64,000 bases of DNA, taken from assembly GCA_910575035.1 (NCBI GenBank), contig CAJTDL010000003.1:186001-250000 (forward strand). Reading direction: 5' to 3'. This document shows positions 16,977 to 25,836 of the stretch, one piece after another (the stretch's first letter is position 1; each line of letters starts with the position of its first letter). The notes beneath the pieces were generated by a model, which was not told the DNA's origin, did no database searches, and saw only the letters and a list, made by a program, of their open reading frames with translations. The translations under genes and the position numbers were made by a program. Source of the DNA: Lachnospiraceae bacterium. GTDB lineage: Bacteria > Bacillota > Clostridia > Lachnospirales > Lachnospiraceae.

Positions 16977-19900
16977 CTATTTCTTAACTTTTACCTTGAA
17001 TACAGCTGTTGCTCCGCTCTTCATCTTGACTACAATCTCCGCATTGCCAGCGCTCTTGCCTTTCACGATGCCCTTCTTATTTACTGTTGCAACCTTCTGA
17101 TTCGAAGTCTTATAAGATACAGCCTTATCATTCTTAACCGTGGAGGATTTCACCTTAATGGCCACGGTCGCACCCTTCTTAATGGTTGCGGAATTCTTAG
17201 CCAGTTTCACGCTTGCCACCTGGATAGTGCAGGTTGCTTTCTTACCGCTTGCCGATTTTACCGTGATGACCGCCTTACCGGCTTTCTTCGCAGCAACTAC
17301 TCCCTTGCTGTCAACAGATGCCACACGTTTGTTGGAGCTCTTCCAGGTAAGCTTATCCGACGCGTTTGCCGGCGTACGTTTTACCTTGATGGAAGCCTTG
17401 GCTCCCTTGCCCAGTGTCAGGCTCTTCTTCTGGATGCTCAGTGTCTTGGTTGCTACCACTTTCTTGACGTTTACCTGGCATTTCACCTGGATGCCGCTGC
17501 CCGATTCAGCAGTTATAACAGCTTTACCAGGCTTCACAGCAGTAATCTTCCCATTCGCATTCACTTTTGCAACCTTCTTGTCGCTGCTCTTATAATTAAC
17601 TTTGTCGTTCTTAGGATAAATGCTCTTAACCGTAATCTGTGCACTTGTACCTTCAGTTATGTCAAACTTCGTCTTCTGCAGTTTCAGTTCCGCAACTGTT
17701 ACCACACACTTGGCACAGACGGAAGAATCCCCCTTCCACACAGCGGTGATTGTGGTGGTTCCAAGCTTTATGCCTTTTACCTTCCCGTCATTATCAACAC
17801 TTGCGACCGACGGCTTAGAGCTCTTCCAGGTAATTTCATCCTGATACTTGATCCACGCATCCTTTGGATCTGACTGCAGAGATAGATTTCCCGTGCTTCC
17901 AGCCTTCAGATACATTTTATCCATGATTTTATTGCTCCCATTCACAAAATAAATCTTAGACATACCCTCATCTTTATCCGGCTGCTTTTCTTCCAATTTC
18001 CCAAGTGCATCTTCAATGGCTTTTGCCATTGCATTAATTTCATCTTGTTTGCTACTATCTAATCCTCTTACGACTGCATTTACCGCTTCGTCTAATTTAG
18101 CTAAGCTTTGTTCTGTGTATTTCGTCCTGTCAATGGCTTTTGCCTTTTCAATTGCCTCATCTACTTTTGAGTAGTCTGCATTTTCCGGCTGCTTTTCTTC
18201 CAATTTCCCAAGTGCATCTTCAATGGCTTTTGCCATTGCATTGATTTCATCTTGTTTGGTATTATCTAATCCTCTTACAACTGCATTTACCGCTTCGTCT
18301 AATTTAGCTAAGCTTTGTTCTGTGTATTTCGTCCTGTCAATGGCTTTTGCCTTTTCAATTGCCTCATCTACTTTTGAATAATCTGCTACGAGTTCCGGCG
18401 TTAATTTTACAGTAACCGTATCCGATTTTTCAGGATCTTGTACAGATGTCGCGCATACCGTCAATTCATTTGCCAACTCATCAGCCGCTACTGTTAACAA
18501 GCCATTTTTATCCAGGGCTGTGCCTGCCCTTACCCCGCCTCCTACACTCCATACTACGTCTTGGGATGGATTGTAAGTTCCTTCTACCAATGCATGGAAC
18601 TGCAATGAAGTGCCTCTGGCCATTTCAGCATTTAACGGAGTAATGTTTACATCGTAAATCATAGGTTCCGGCTGTTCCTTTTCCTCTTCTGGAAGCAACG
18701 AAAGTAATTTTCCGGCTGCTTTAATTTCAGAAATACGAAGCGCAGAATTAGGATCCACAGGATTTCCCTGTTCATCATAACCTACCGGTTTGGTTACAAC
18801 AATTTTCAAATATCTTCCTACGGCAGCGCCTGGTCCGCAATCATGTTCCGATTTATTGGCGCCATCATTGTTATCATAGCTGACAATTTCTTTCCACTCT
18901 TCCCCGTCGTTACTGATATATACCTGATAAGCGCTTGTATTATAATTTTTCAAATTATCGGATGGGTGATAGCCCGGGATATTATTATCATACGCATACG
19001 TACAGTGGAATAGCTGAAGTTTGCCCAGTTCATATATTCCCCGCATGTCAATCACAGCTTCTCCAGGATTCTGTTCATTAATGTTTTGCGCACACCATTT
19101 TGAAGTAAAGCTTCCATCTACCATCTGTGCGCCGCTTTCACTGCTGTTTACCTGTAAGTTTGCGGTTACTGGTTTGTTTGCCAGTATACTGTTTTGAATA
19201 TTGTTTTGTTCATCAAGAGAACCGCCGCCGCTTAACGCCAGCGTATTTTCTAAAGCTTCTCCCTCTGCCCCATTACCTGCTACCGGTGTTATCCGTACAG
19301 TCAAAGATTCCCAGGCAAATGCTTCATCATTCGCAAGTGTAATGATTTTTTCGGTCTGGTCAAGGGCTGTCAATTTACCGTCAACGTTTTTGAACCATTC
19401 TATTTTTGTTTTGGCATCACTGTCTTCCTCTGACATCGGAACAAACTTGTAAGATGCTTCATAAATGCTTTCATCCGGGTTTTCCTTAGAAGGTGCAGCG
19501 GTAAGTGTCAAATCTTTTACTACTGGCATATCAACTGTGCCTTCCTGTCCCCAAATTTTAAATTCATAAATACGGGCAACGTTATTACTTAACTCTGAAC
19601 TTGCAGCATTGTCCTGAACCGCCTGCGTTAACCACAAACGATAATAACGATAGCTTACATTGTCTTTCAGAAGCAAATCGCGTTCTTTGAGATCATTGCC
19701 CTGTACGACTACTATATCAGTCCACTCCGTGCCATCCTGGCTTCCCTGAATAACGAAATCTTTTGCTGTATAACTTACTTGTTCATTACCTGCTGAGTGA
19801 ACAGAAAAACCTTTCACATTATAAGATACTGTTTCGCCAAGATCCACCTGCAGCCATACTGGCTGTTTCGTTCCAGTGGAATCCTTACCACACCATTTGG

Positions 19901-22900
19901 TTCCTTCATCGCCGTCGGTTGCCCTGTATGCAGCTTCACTATCATTCATGGCATGGATTGCTGTCACATTTTCTTTGGGAATCTGTAATGCGATATTTAC
20001 AGCTCCTGCATTAATACCGTTGCTTGCTTCTGAAACTGGCGCTTCATTTCCCTTGGCATCCACTCCGATTGCTTTGTAGAAATAACGGCCGCGCCCGTTG
20101 ATTTTATCTAAATAGCTGTTTTCGCCAGCGATAGTAATACCGACACAAGATTGTGCATTGGCTTCAAAATCAGCTGTTTCGCCGCGATAGATACGTACCT
20201 TTTCCACTCCAGCCGGTGCATCCCATGTCAGATATACCATGTTCAGGGCATTTTCTGCTTCTGCGGCTTTCAAGTTCGTAACCGGCTCCAGCAAATTAAT
20301 TTCTTCATCATGATTGAAAGAGTTCGCTAACAAGCCGCTGCGTACTGCCGTGATGGCCGCAATCTTGATTCCACCCGCTTCCGGAAGAAGAATAGATTCT
20401 AATTCTTTTTCACTGTTTACAGGAATCTTATATACATACTGATAGTTATCCACAGTCATTCTGTCTACAGTTCCATTGTGGAAATGAGTAAATACATGGG
20501 CAATCTGATCGCTTACTTCAGGCGCCGCAAAAACATTAGAGAAACGGTCCCATCCTGACAAGTTTGCCTGCCAATCCGCAAATGAAAGTTCTTTCTTTAC
20601 CGTTTCACCATCCTGATATACGGTAAATTCCCCGCTTGTTTTCCCTTCGCCAGCTGCCGCACCAAGCACATAGATGGCATCATATTTACCTTCCGGCAAA
20701 CGGATTCTCTGACCCTCAGCCTTCACGAAGTTCTTTTCGCTGCCTGCCCCTGGGCCCATCTGGAATTCAGCGCCATTATAAGCAATGGTTGATTCCCATA
20801 ATGCTTCCGGAATCGTATTTCCTTTTCCGTCAAAATCTCCTTCTTTTCTGTTTGCATCCGGGCTTGTCCCATCTACATTATAAAATTTTGAAAGATCTGC
20901 CGGTTTCGATGACAATTCCGCCTGTTCCAAACCGCTTCCATCAAGAGTGACTTCTACCGTAGTAATTTCATATTTATCTACGTCATAAGAAATCGTGTTG
21001 CCATTAACTCCAATATTTTTGTTTAATTTGCTGTCGTTATGTTCTAACAGGTTGACTTCTTTTGCGGAAATAACTTTGCCAGGAAGTGTTAGTGTTACCT
21101 TGCTTCCATCTTTTCCTTCCGATTCATAAGTACGGAGAACAAGTTTGTTTTTCGCCCCTGCATCATCTGTCGGAGTTTTCATAACGGTCAGCTGAACATT
21201 GTTGCTTTCACTTTGCGCTGATGCGAAAGAGTGATTTGCGCCAAGTTTTCCTTCATGTTTCAGCGCTTGTTTCGCATCGGCTTCATAGTTGAATTCATAT
21301 CCTTTATGGACGGTATCAGCAGCTTTCCAGTCACTGGTATGCGGATAAACAGAATAGGAAAATTCGTGATGTGTCTTATCTATGTAGTATTCCGCCGGAT
21401 CCCATCCAGAGCATCTTACGGACGCGCCTATGGGAGAGCGAAGCACAGACAGTCTCAGCCTTGTACCTCCGCCATCTTGTTTCAATGCATCCCAGCCATA
21501 TTTACTATCATTTAAGATACTTACGCCATGGCTCCCATCATTGTCAGTGATATCTGCCCATTTATGCCCGGATACTTCAAATTTTCTTGCATCCTGTTCC
21601 GTATCTCTCGTTGTTGGCCGCTGAAGGCTTCCATACGCCATTTCATAATTTGCCATATCGGCGTCTGCTGCGATCGGGAATGCGACCTTCAGCATCTGCT
21701 GGTTTTCTTTCCAATCCACTTCCATATCGACATCGACTTTGTCACTGTTGGCATCTAAGATCATATCCTGTTTTAAAACAGAATTTTGCCATTTTTTTGT
21801 TACGCGTACAACAACACGCTGTGCACTTTCTTCCACTACCTTCACAGACTGGGCCTCATTTAAAATCCCAACAGGAGCAGCATTCATTTCACTTCTTATT
21901 ACATCCCACGCCGGATAGTTATTTCCACCTGTATCTCTTAAAACATGCAGTTCACTGCCGGTTCCATCAACAAATGCTTTTCTGTTGCCATCCTTTTTGT
22001 TATAGATCTGACGGATGTTGCCGGTTCCCTTGTCTATTTCTACTTTTAGGTTTTCATTTTCCATGACAATGTCATTTCCTGTATCAGATATGGACAGGGA
22101 AGAAGCAACATTTTCTCCTTTATCAGCGCCTACAGAGAATACCTTGTATCCAACAGCCGGAATATTTTTTGCGTAAAAACGGATTTTCGCTGTTTTGTTT
22201 TCATCATCGCGTTTTAAAACGGCCGTCAACAGCTTTTCTGCGCCGTCGTAAACAGCCAGATTGGCAGGAACACTTTCATCAAATTTCACATCCGTTTCAA
22301 CCATTCCATCCCTATTCCATGACAATGCATTGAATACCAATACCGGCGTGCCTTCCACTTGTGTATCGGCCACATATGCCATGGAATCCATGCCGCTGCC
22401 TAAGGTGTTTTCCATCAGCCGCTCTGCCAGTTCCTGATCATTATAGGTATCCATATAAGCATATGGAATGGATGATCCCGGCAAAACGTCATGGAACTGG
22501 TTAATCAAAATCCGATCCCATGCTGTATTGAGATTTGCCGCATCCGCATCAGGCATGGCATTCAGCCAGTTACCGACCGCGGCAGCTTTTTCTGCTTTTT
22601 CTGCAAGAATTTCATTTTTACGATTATATTTCTTTACCTGTCCCCAAGATGTGTAAGTGCCGCGATGGTTTTCAAAATACATTTCTCCATCCACTTCGCG
22701 TACATCGGTAAGATCCTCTTTTTTCAATTCTTCAAAGAATTCTGTAACCGTCGTAAGTTTCACCTCTGCGCCGTCAACGGTTTTATTGACATACCTGTTA
22801 TATCCGTTACCATCAACGCCCCCGCCGTGATCGCCGCCGCCAAACATTCCAAGCGCAATTTTGACATTTGTCTCTGCCCCCTGCTGCTTGTTCCGTGCAA

Positions 22901-23600
22901 ACGCTTCTCTAATCTCTCCATCGCTATAATCTGCAACATAATCCCTATAAGGGGCATAAGAAAGTACTTGTGATTTTTCATCAATGCCATTCCATAAGAA
23001 AACGTCAGATTTCCTTTCGTTTTGCCCATTGTTGCCGTCATTTTGCCAATTCAGTTTTGTAGTGACAAAACTGGCCATGCCGCTCTTCAATAAAATCTGG
23101 GGAAACTGGCCGCTAAAGCCAAAAGTATCCGGCACATAACCAACGGTACTTATTTTTCCAAATTCCTTTTCAAAGAAATGCTGGCCTTCCAAATTTTGGC
23201 GCACCAAAGACTCGCCGCTTGGAATATTTAAATCCGGTTCTACTACCTGTCCGCCTGGGTTATCCCATTGCCCGTTTTCCATAAACTTCTTAATCTTTTC
23301 ATACATTTCCGGATAGTATTCTTTTACCCATTCATAGTGCTTTGACGCAGACATTGTAAAGCTACGGTTTGAATCTTCCTCCAATGCCTTGATTTCTCTC
23401 CCCATTGTATCTTTGAGAATATCCCGTGCAGTATCCTCATAGGGCCATTGCCAAGCTGTATCAATATGAGCGTTCGCTACCATATACATGGTATGATTAT
23501 CATAAGCCGCAGCTTGTACATGGATGGGTGTTGCCGCACCAACAGCCATAACAACAGCTAATGTTGCAGCAAGAGTTTTTTTCAATTTTTTGTACTTCAT
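16977..23600 (-). CDS. Secreted multimodular GH38 alpha-mannosidase
   Basis: A 2,207-residue exported enzyme. Signal peptide 1-30; GH38 catalytic domain from about 35 with zinc ligands in NAHIDTAW (His45, Asp47), nucleophile Asp158 in VPDTFGFSGQF and the later zinc His in NQFHDVLPGSS; GH38 middle and C-terminal domains to about 870. Then come a beta-sandwich region, an FN3 module (about 1105-1190), two F5/8C carbohydrate-binding domains (about 1195-1345 and 1430-1570), an Ig-like module, two nearly identical FIVAR units (about 1737-1875) and four Big2-type Ig domains to the end. No LPxTG is seen. It probably trims mannose from host N-glycans outside the cell. GGAGGG precedes the ATG. Native substrate linkage cannot be told from sequence. 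Confidence 0.95.
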   Translation of the reverse strand: MKYKKLKKTLAATLAVVMAVGAATPIHVQAAAYDNHTMYMVANAHIDTAWQWPYEDTARDILKDTMGREIKALEEDSNRSFTMSASKHYEWVKEYYPEMYEKIKKFMENGQWDNPGGQVVEPDLNIPSGESLVRQNLEGQHFFEKEFGKISTVGYVPDTFGFSGQFPQILLKSGMASFVTTKLNWQNDGNNGQNERKSDVFLWNGIDEKSQVLSYAPYRDYVADYSDGEIREAFARNKQQGAETNVKIALGMFGGGDHGGGVDGNGYNRYVNKTVDGAEVKLTTVTEFFEELKKEDLTDVREVDGEMYFENHRGTYTSWGQVKKYNRKNEILAEKAEKAAAVGNWLNAMPDADAANLNTAWDRILINQFHDVLPGSSIPYAYMDTYNDQELAERLMENTLGSGMDSMAYVADTQVEGTPVLVFNALSWNRDGMVETDVKFDESVPANLAVYDGAEKLLTAVLKRDDENKTAKIRFYAKNIPAVGYKVFSVGADKGENVASSLSISDTGNDIVMENENLKVEIDKGTGNIRQIYNKKDGNRKAFVDGTGSELHVLRDTGGNNYPAWDVIRSEMNAAPVGILNEAQSVKVVEESAQRVVVRVTKKWQNSVLKQDMILDANSDKVDVDMEVDWKENQQMLKVAFPIAADADMANYEMAYGSLQRPTTRDTEQDARKFEVSGHKWADITDNDGSHGVSILNDSKYGWDALKQDGGGTRLRLSVLRSPIGASVRCSGWDPAEYYIDKTHHEFSYSVYPHTSDWKAADTVHKGYEFNYEADAKQALKHEGKLGANHSFASAQSESNNVQLTVMKTPTDDAGAKNKLVLRTYESEGKDGSKVTLTLPGKVISAKEVNLLEHNDSKLNKNIGVNGNTISYDVDKYEITTVEVTLDGSGLEQAELSSKPADLSKFYNVDGTSPDANRKEGDFDGKGNTIPEALWESTIAYNGAEFQMGPGAGSEKNFVKAEGQRIRLPEGKYDAIYVLGAAAGEGKTSGEFTVYQDGETVKKELSFADWQANLSGWDRFSNVFAAPEVSDQIAHVFTHFHNGTVDRMTVDNYQYVYKIPVNSEKELESILLPEAGGIKIAAITAVRSGLLANSFNHDEEINLLEPVTNLKAAEAENALNMVYLTWDAPAGVEKVRIYRGETADFEANAQSCVGITIAGENSYLDKINGRGRYFYKAIGVDAKGNEAPVSEASNGINAGAVNIALQIPKENVTAIHAMNDSEAAYRATDGDEGTKWCGKDSTGTKQPVWLQVDLGETVSYNVKGFSVHSAGNEQVSYTAKDFVIQGSQDGTEWTDIVVVQGNDLKERDLLLKDNVSYRYYRLWLTQAVQDNAASSELSNNVARIYEFKIWGQEGTVDMPVVKDLTLTAAPSKENPDESIYEASYKFVPMSEEDSDAKTKIEWFKNVDGKLTALDQTEKIITLANDEAFAWESLTVRITPVAGNGAEGEALENTLALSGGGSLDEQNNIQNSILANKPVTANLQVNSSESGAQMVDGSFTSKWCAQNINEQNPGEAVIDMRGIYELGKLQLFHCTYAYDNNIPGYHPSDNLKNYNTSAYQVYISNDGEEWKEIVSYDNNDGANKSEHDCGPGAAVGRYLKIVVTKPVGYDEQGNPVDPNSALRISEIKAAGKLLSLLPEEEKEQPEPMIYDVNITPLNAEMARGTSLQFHALVEGTYNPSQDVVWSVGGGVRAGTALDKNGLLTVAADELANELTVCATSVQDPEKSDTVTVKLTPELVADYSKVDEAIEKAKAIDRTKYTEQSLAKLDEAVNAVVRGLDNTKQDEINAMAKAIEDALGKLEEKQPENADYSKVDEAIEKAKAIDRTKYTEQSLAKLDEAVNAVVRGLDSSKQDEINAMAKAIEDALGKLEEKQPDKDEGMSKIYFVNGSNKIMDKMYLKAGSTGNLSLQSDPKDAWIKYQDEITWKSSKPSVASVDNDGKVKGIKLGTTTITAVWKGDSSVCAKCVVTVAELKLQKTKFDITEGTSAQITVKSIYPKNDKVNYKSSDKKVAKVNANGKITAVKPGKAVITAESGSGIQVKCQVNVKKVVATKTLSIQKKSLTLGKGAKASIKVKRTPANASDKLTWKSSNKRVASVDSKGVVAAKKAGKAVITVKSASGKKATCTIQVASVKLAKNSATIKKGATVAIKVKSSTVKNDKAVSYKTSNQKVATVNKKGIVKGKSAGNAEIVVKMKSGATAVFKVKVKK
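17977..18390 (-). repeat. Two 207-bp tandem repeats encoding FIVAR modules
   Basis: Two copies with a 207-bp period (69 codons) inside the mannosidase gene. The encoded units begin ADYSKVDEAIEKAKAIDRTK and differ only at an NT/SS pair mid-unit and at the two last residues. The near identity at DNA level, including synonymous positions, points to recent duplication or gene conversion. Confidence 0.9.
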
Positions 23601-24108
23601 TCTCTTAAATCCCTCCTTCCAGATTCTTCATTTCATGTACATTTTCCGTTCCACAATAAAGTTACATATTATTTATTAAGTATAACACACTTATTAATTT
23701 CTTTTTAGGTGTGATTCTTTCGATTTATGGTGGTATTTTTCTGATATATTTGACATTCACGTATTTTCTTGGCATTGCTCATGGATTTGCCTTAAACCGC
23801 CCAGGCCTTGGTAATTATCCCTGATTCCATAGGAATGGCAACACCCAACAAGTACCTTATTCATCTTCTTTAATTATGGCTTTAAAGCCATTTTCACCAT
23901 ACCAATTTGTTAAATATATGAATATTGCACAATTTTTATCTTTAAAATTATGTTTTTATCCTATTTTTTTGTGCAATATTCTTATTCTATTTTTCAAACC
24001 CAACTTTTCCCTATTTCCTTTTCGTACGAAATCCACGAACTTTCCACATCCGCATTGACAGATACAGATTCCGAATCTATAATAAAGGCAGCGATGGAGG
24101 CGAAAACC
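23601..24108. promoter_or_regulatory. Divergent regulatory region between mannosidase and LysR genes
   Basis: This 508-bp AT-rich region separates the two divergent genes and has no gene of its own. It holds an extended -10 for the mannosidase on the minus strand (TGTTATACT, hexamer at 23679-23684, with no good -35), a 16-bp perfect palindrome ATGGCTTTAAAGCCAT (23876-23891), and the long inverted repeat described separately. Confidence 0.5.
23920..23981 (+). promoter_or_regulatory. 13-bp inverted repeat upstream of the LysR gene
   Basis: GAATATTGCACAA at 23920-23932 is exactly inverted at 23969-23981, separated by 36 bp of AT-rich DNA, about 130 bp upstream of the LysR start. Spaced dyads of this kind suit a regulator binding site, with the LysR protein the obvious candidate. 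A long cruciform is the alternative. Confidence 0.45.
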
Positions 24109-25002
24109 ATGGACATAAACTATGAGCTCTACAAAGTATTTTACCATGTGGCTTCTTCCCTAAGCTTTTCAGAAGCCTCAAAAAAGCTTTATATTTCCCA
24201 GTCAGCCGTAAGCCAGTCCATCAAGACACTGGAGCGGAAGCTGGAACAGCCTTTATTCATCCGCAGCACAAAACGGGTGCAGCTCACCCCTGCGGGTAAA
24301 ATGCTGTTAAAGCATATTGAGCCTGCCATCAACCTGATCCAGCGCGGGGAGGATCAGATTTTAAACCCCACTGCTTTAGGCTTCGGGCAGCTCCACATTG
24401 GCGCCAGCGACACGATTTGCCGTTACTTTTTAGTACCTTACCTGGGACAGTTCCGCAAGGATTTTCCCAATATCCCCATTAAGGTGACCAATGCGACTTC
24501 CCTAAGCTGTGTGGACCTATTGGCGCAGGGCAAGGTGGACCTGATTATCACCAATTACCCCAATTCCCGCATGAACAGCGCTTATATCCAAAAAACAGTG
24601 GCAAACTTTACAGATGTATTTATTGCAAACCCTGCTTATTTTAACTTAAAACAGCAGGAAGTCACCTTTGAGCAGCTGCAGAAATACCCCATTTTAATGC
24701 TGGAAAAGAAAAGCACCACCAGCGAATATTTACATAAGCTTTTTTTGCAGCGTCAATTGGAATTGATTCCGGAAGTGGAATTGAGCAGCAATGACCTGCT
24801 GATCGACCTGGCACGCATTGGATTGGGCATTGCCTTTATCCCGGATTACTGCCTGTCCGAAGGGGATGGGGATTTATATGTGATCCACACAAGGGAGCAG
24901 ATACCAAAGCGCCGGATTGTGGCGGCCATGAATCCAAGCCTCCCATTTTCCGCATCTGCCCATGAATTTTTGAGCCGGCTTCCGGATGTATTGGAAGACT
25001 GA
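24109..25002 (+). CDS. LysR-family transcriptional regulator
   Basis: A 297-residue regulator: N-terminal winged helix (about 3-62, with FSEASKKLYISQSAVSQSIKTLE) and a C-terminal periplasmic-binding-like effector domain (about 90-290). The ATG at 24109 is preferred over upstream in-frame codons because GGAGG sits 8 nt before it and the protein then starts at the usual place (MDINYELYKVFYHVA). Its stop is 19 bp before the glyoxalase-like gene, suggesting cotranscription. Targets are unknown; the divergent mannosidase and the downstream genes are candidates. Confidence 0.93.
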   Translation: MDINYELYKVFYHVASSLSFSEASKKLYISQSAVSQSIKTLERKLEQPLFIRSTKRVQLTPAGKMLLKHIEPAINLIQRGEDQILNPTALGFGQLHIGASDTICRYFLVPYLGQFRKDFPNIPIKVTNATSLSCVDLLAQGKVDLIITNYPNSRMNSAYIQKTVANFTDVFIANPAYFNLKQQEVTFEQLQKYPILMLEKKSTTSEYLHKLFLQRQLELIPEVELSSNDLLIDLARIGLGIAFIPDYCLSEGDGDLYVIHTREQIPKRRIVAAMNPSLPFSASAHEFLSRLPDVLED

Positions 25003-25021
25003 TGGAACAGGAGGGAATATT

Positions 25022-25390
25022 ATGTCTTTTAAAATGGTGCATGAGAATTACAATGTACAGGATTTAAAAAAATCCATTGAATTTTACCGAGATGCCTTTG
25101 GCCTGATTGAAGTACGCCGTAAGGAAGCGGCAGATGGGAGTTATATCATTGTATATCTTTCCAATGAGGAAAGCAGCTTCCAATTAGAGCTTACCTGGCT
25201 GAAGGAAAAGGAAGGCCCTTATGATTTGGGGGAATGTGAATTCCACCTGGCCTTTGAAACAGATGATTACGAAGCTGCCCATGCAAGGCATGAGGCAATG
25301 GGATGCATCTGCTATGAAAACCCTTCTATGGGCATTTATTTCGTGGCAGACCCGGACGGCTACTGGCTGGAGGTAATCCCTGCCAAATAG
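25022..25390 (+). CDS. Glyoxalase I-like VOC-family protein
   Basis: A 122-residue VOC-fold protein aligning along its length with bacterial lactoylglutathione lyase. The four metal-ligand positions of the E. coli-type Ni enzyme are present: His7, Glu56 (FQLELTW), His75 (CEFHLAF) and Glu117 (YWLEVIP). This supports methylglyoxal detoxification, though Clostridia usually lack glutathione, so the thiol cofactor is uncertain. AGGAGG lies 7 nt before the chosen ATG. An in-frame ATG 12 codons earlier lies inside the LysR coding end and is less likely. Confidence 0.87.
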   Translation: MSFKMVHENYNVQDLKKSIEFYRDAFGLIEVRRKEAADGSYIIVYLSNEESSFQLELTWLKEKEGPYDLGECEFHLAFETDDYEAAHARHEAMGCICYENPSMGIYFVADPDGYWLEVIPAK

Positions 25391-25459
25391 CAGCTTCGCA
25401 ATGATAAATAGCAGCAAATAACTCACTAAAACTTTTATTTTTGAAAGGAGCGTATTATT

Positions 25460-25696
25460 ATGAAACTTTACAAAATCGATAACGTAGATGAATTTATGGG
25501 CATCGTTGACAAATGCAAAGGGCCGGTAGAGCTGGTATCCAAAGAAGGCGACCGCCTGAACCTGAAATCACAGTTAACCAAATTTGTTACTGTCACAGAG
25601 CTGTTCCACAATGAGTCCCTGATCAATGAATTGGAACTGGTAGCTTACGAAAAGGAAGATATTGAGCTTCTCCTGAAATACATGTTCGGGAACTAA
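25460..25696 (+). CDS. Small conserved protein, possibly HPr-like fold
   Basis: A 78-residue acidic cytoplasmic protein with no clear family assignment. The stretch PVELVSKEGDRLNLKSQL resembles the region of HPr-like proteins around the second strand and helix (V-x-L-V-x(n)-A/N-L-K-S), but the phospho-acceptor His site of HPr is absent. It has a good GAAAGGAG and is followed by a bidirectional terminator, so it is likely real. It lies 69 bp after the glyoxalase-like gene. The HPr comparison is inference only. Confidence 0.65.
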   Translation: MKLYKIDNVDEFMGIVDKCKGPVELVSKEGDRLNLKSQLTKFVTVTELFHNESLINELELVAYEKEDIELLLKYMFGN

Positions 25697-25779
25697 GGCA
25701 TATGTCTGCACAAATGAGACTGCCTGATTCCCTGTATATAGGGAACGAAAAATGGATTGGCGCTGCATATGCAGCAGCA

Positions 25780-25836
25780 AAAAGGCAGGCGTCTGCTATT
25801 AATACAAGAACAGGGAAGCAGACGCCCGCCTTTTTT
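25780..25836. terminator. Bidirectional terminator between convergent genes
   Basis: Stem 25784-25797 with 25817-25830 (one bulge) flanked by an A-run on the left and six T on the right. It can serve both the small HPr-like gene (plus) and the helicase gene (minus), whose stop codon overlaps its right edge. Confidence 0.85.

Noticed and set aside
16929-17873. Plus-strand 314-codon frame opposite the mannosidase C-terminus
   Set aside because: Cys/Leu/Tyr-rich composition is typical of the antisense of Lys/Val/Ser-rich Big2 repeats.
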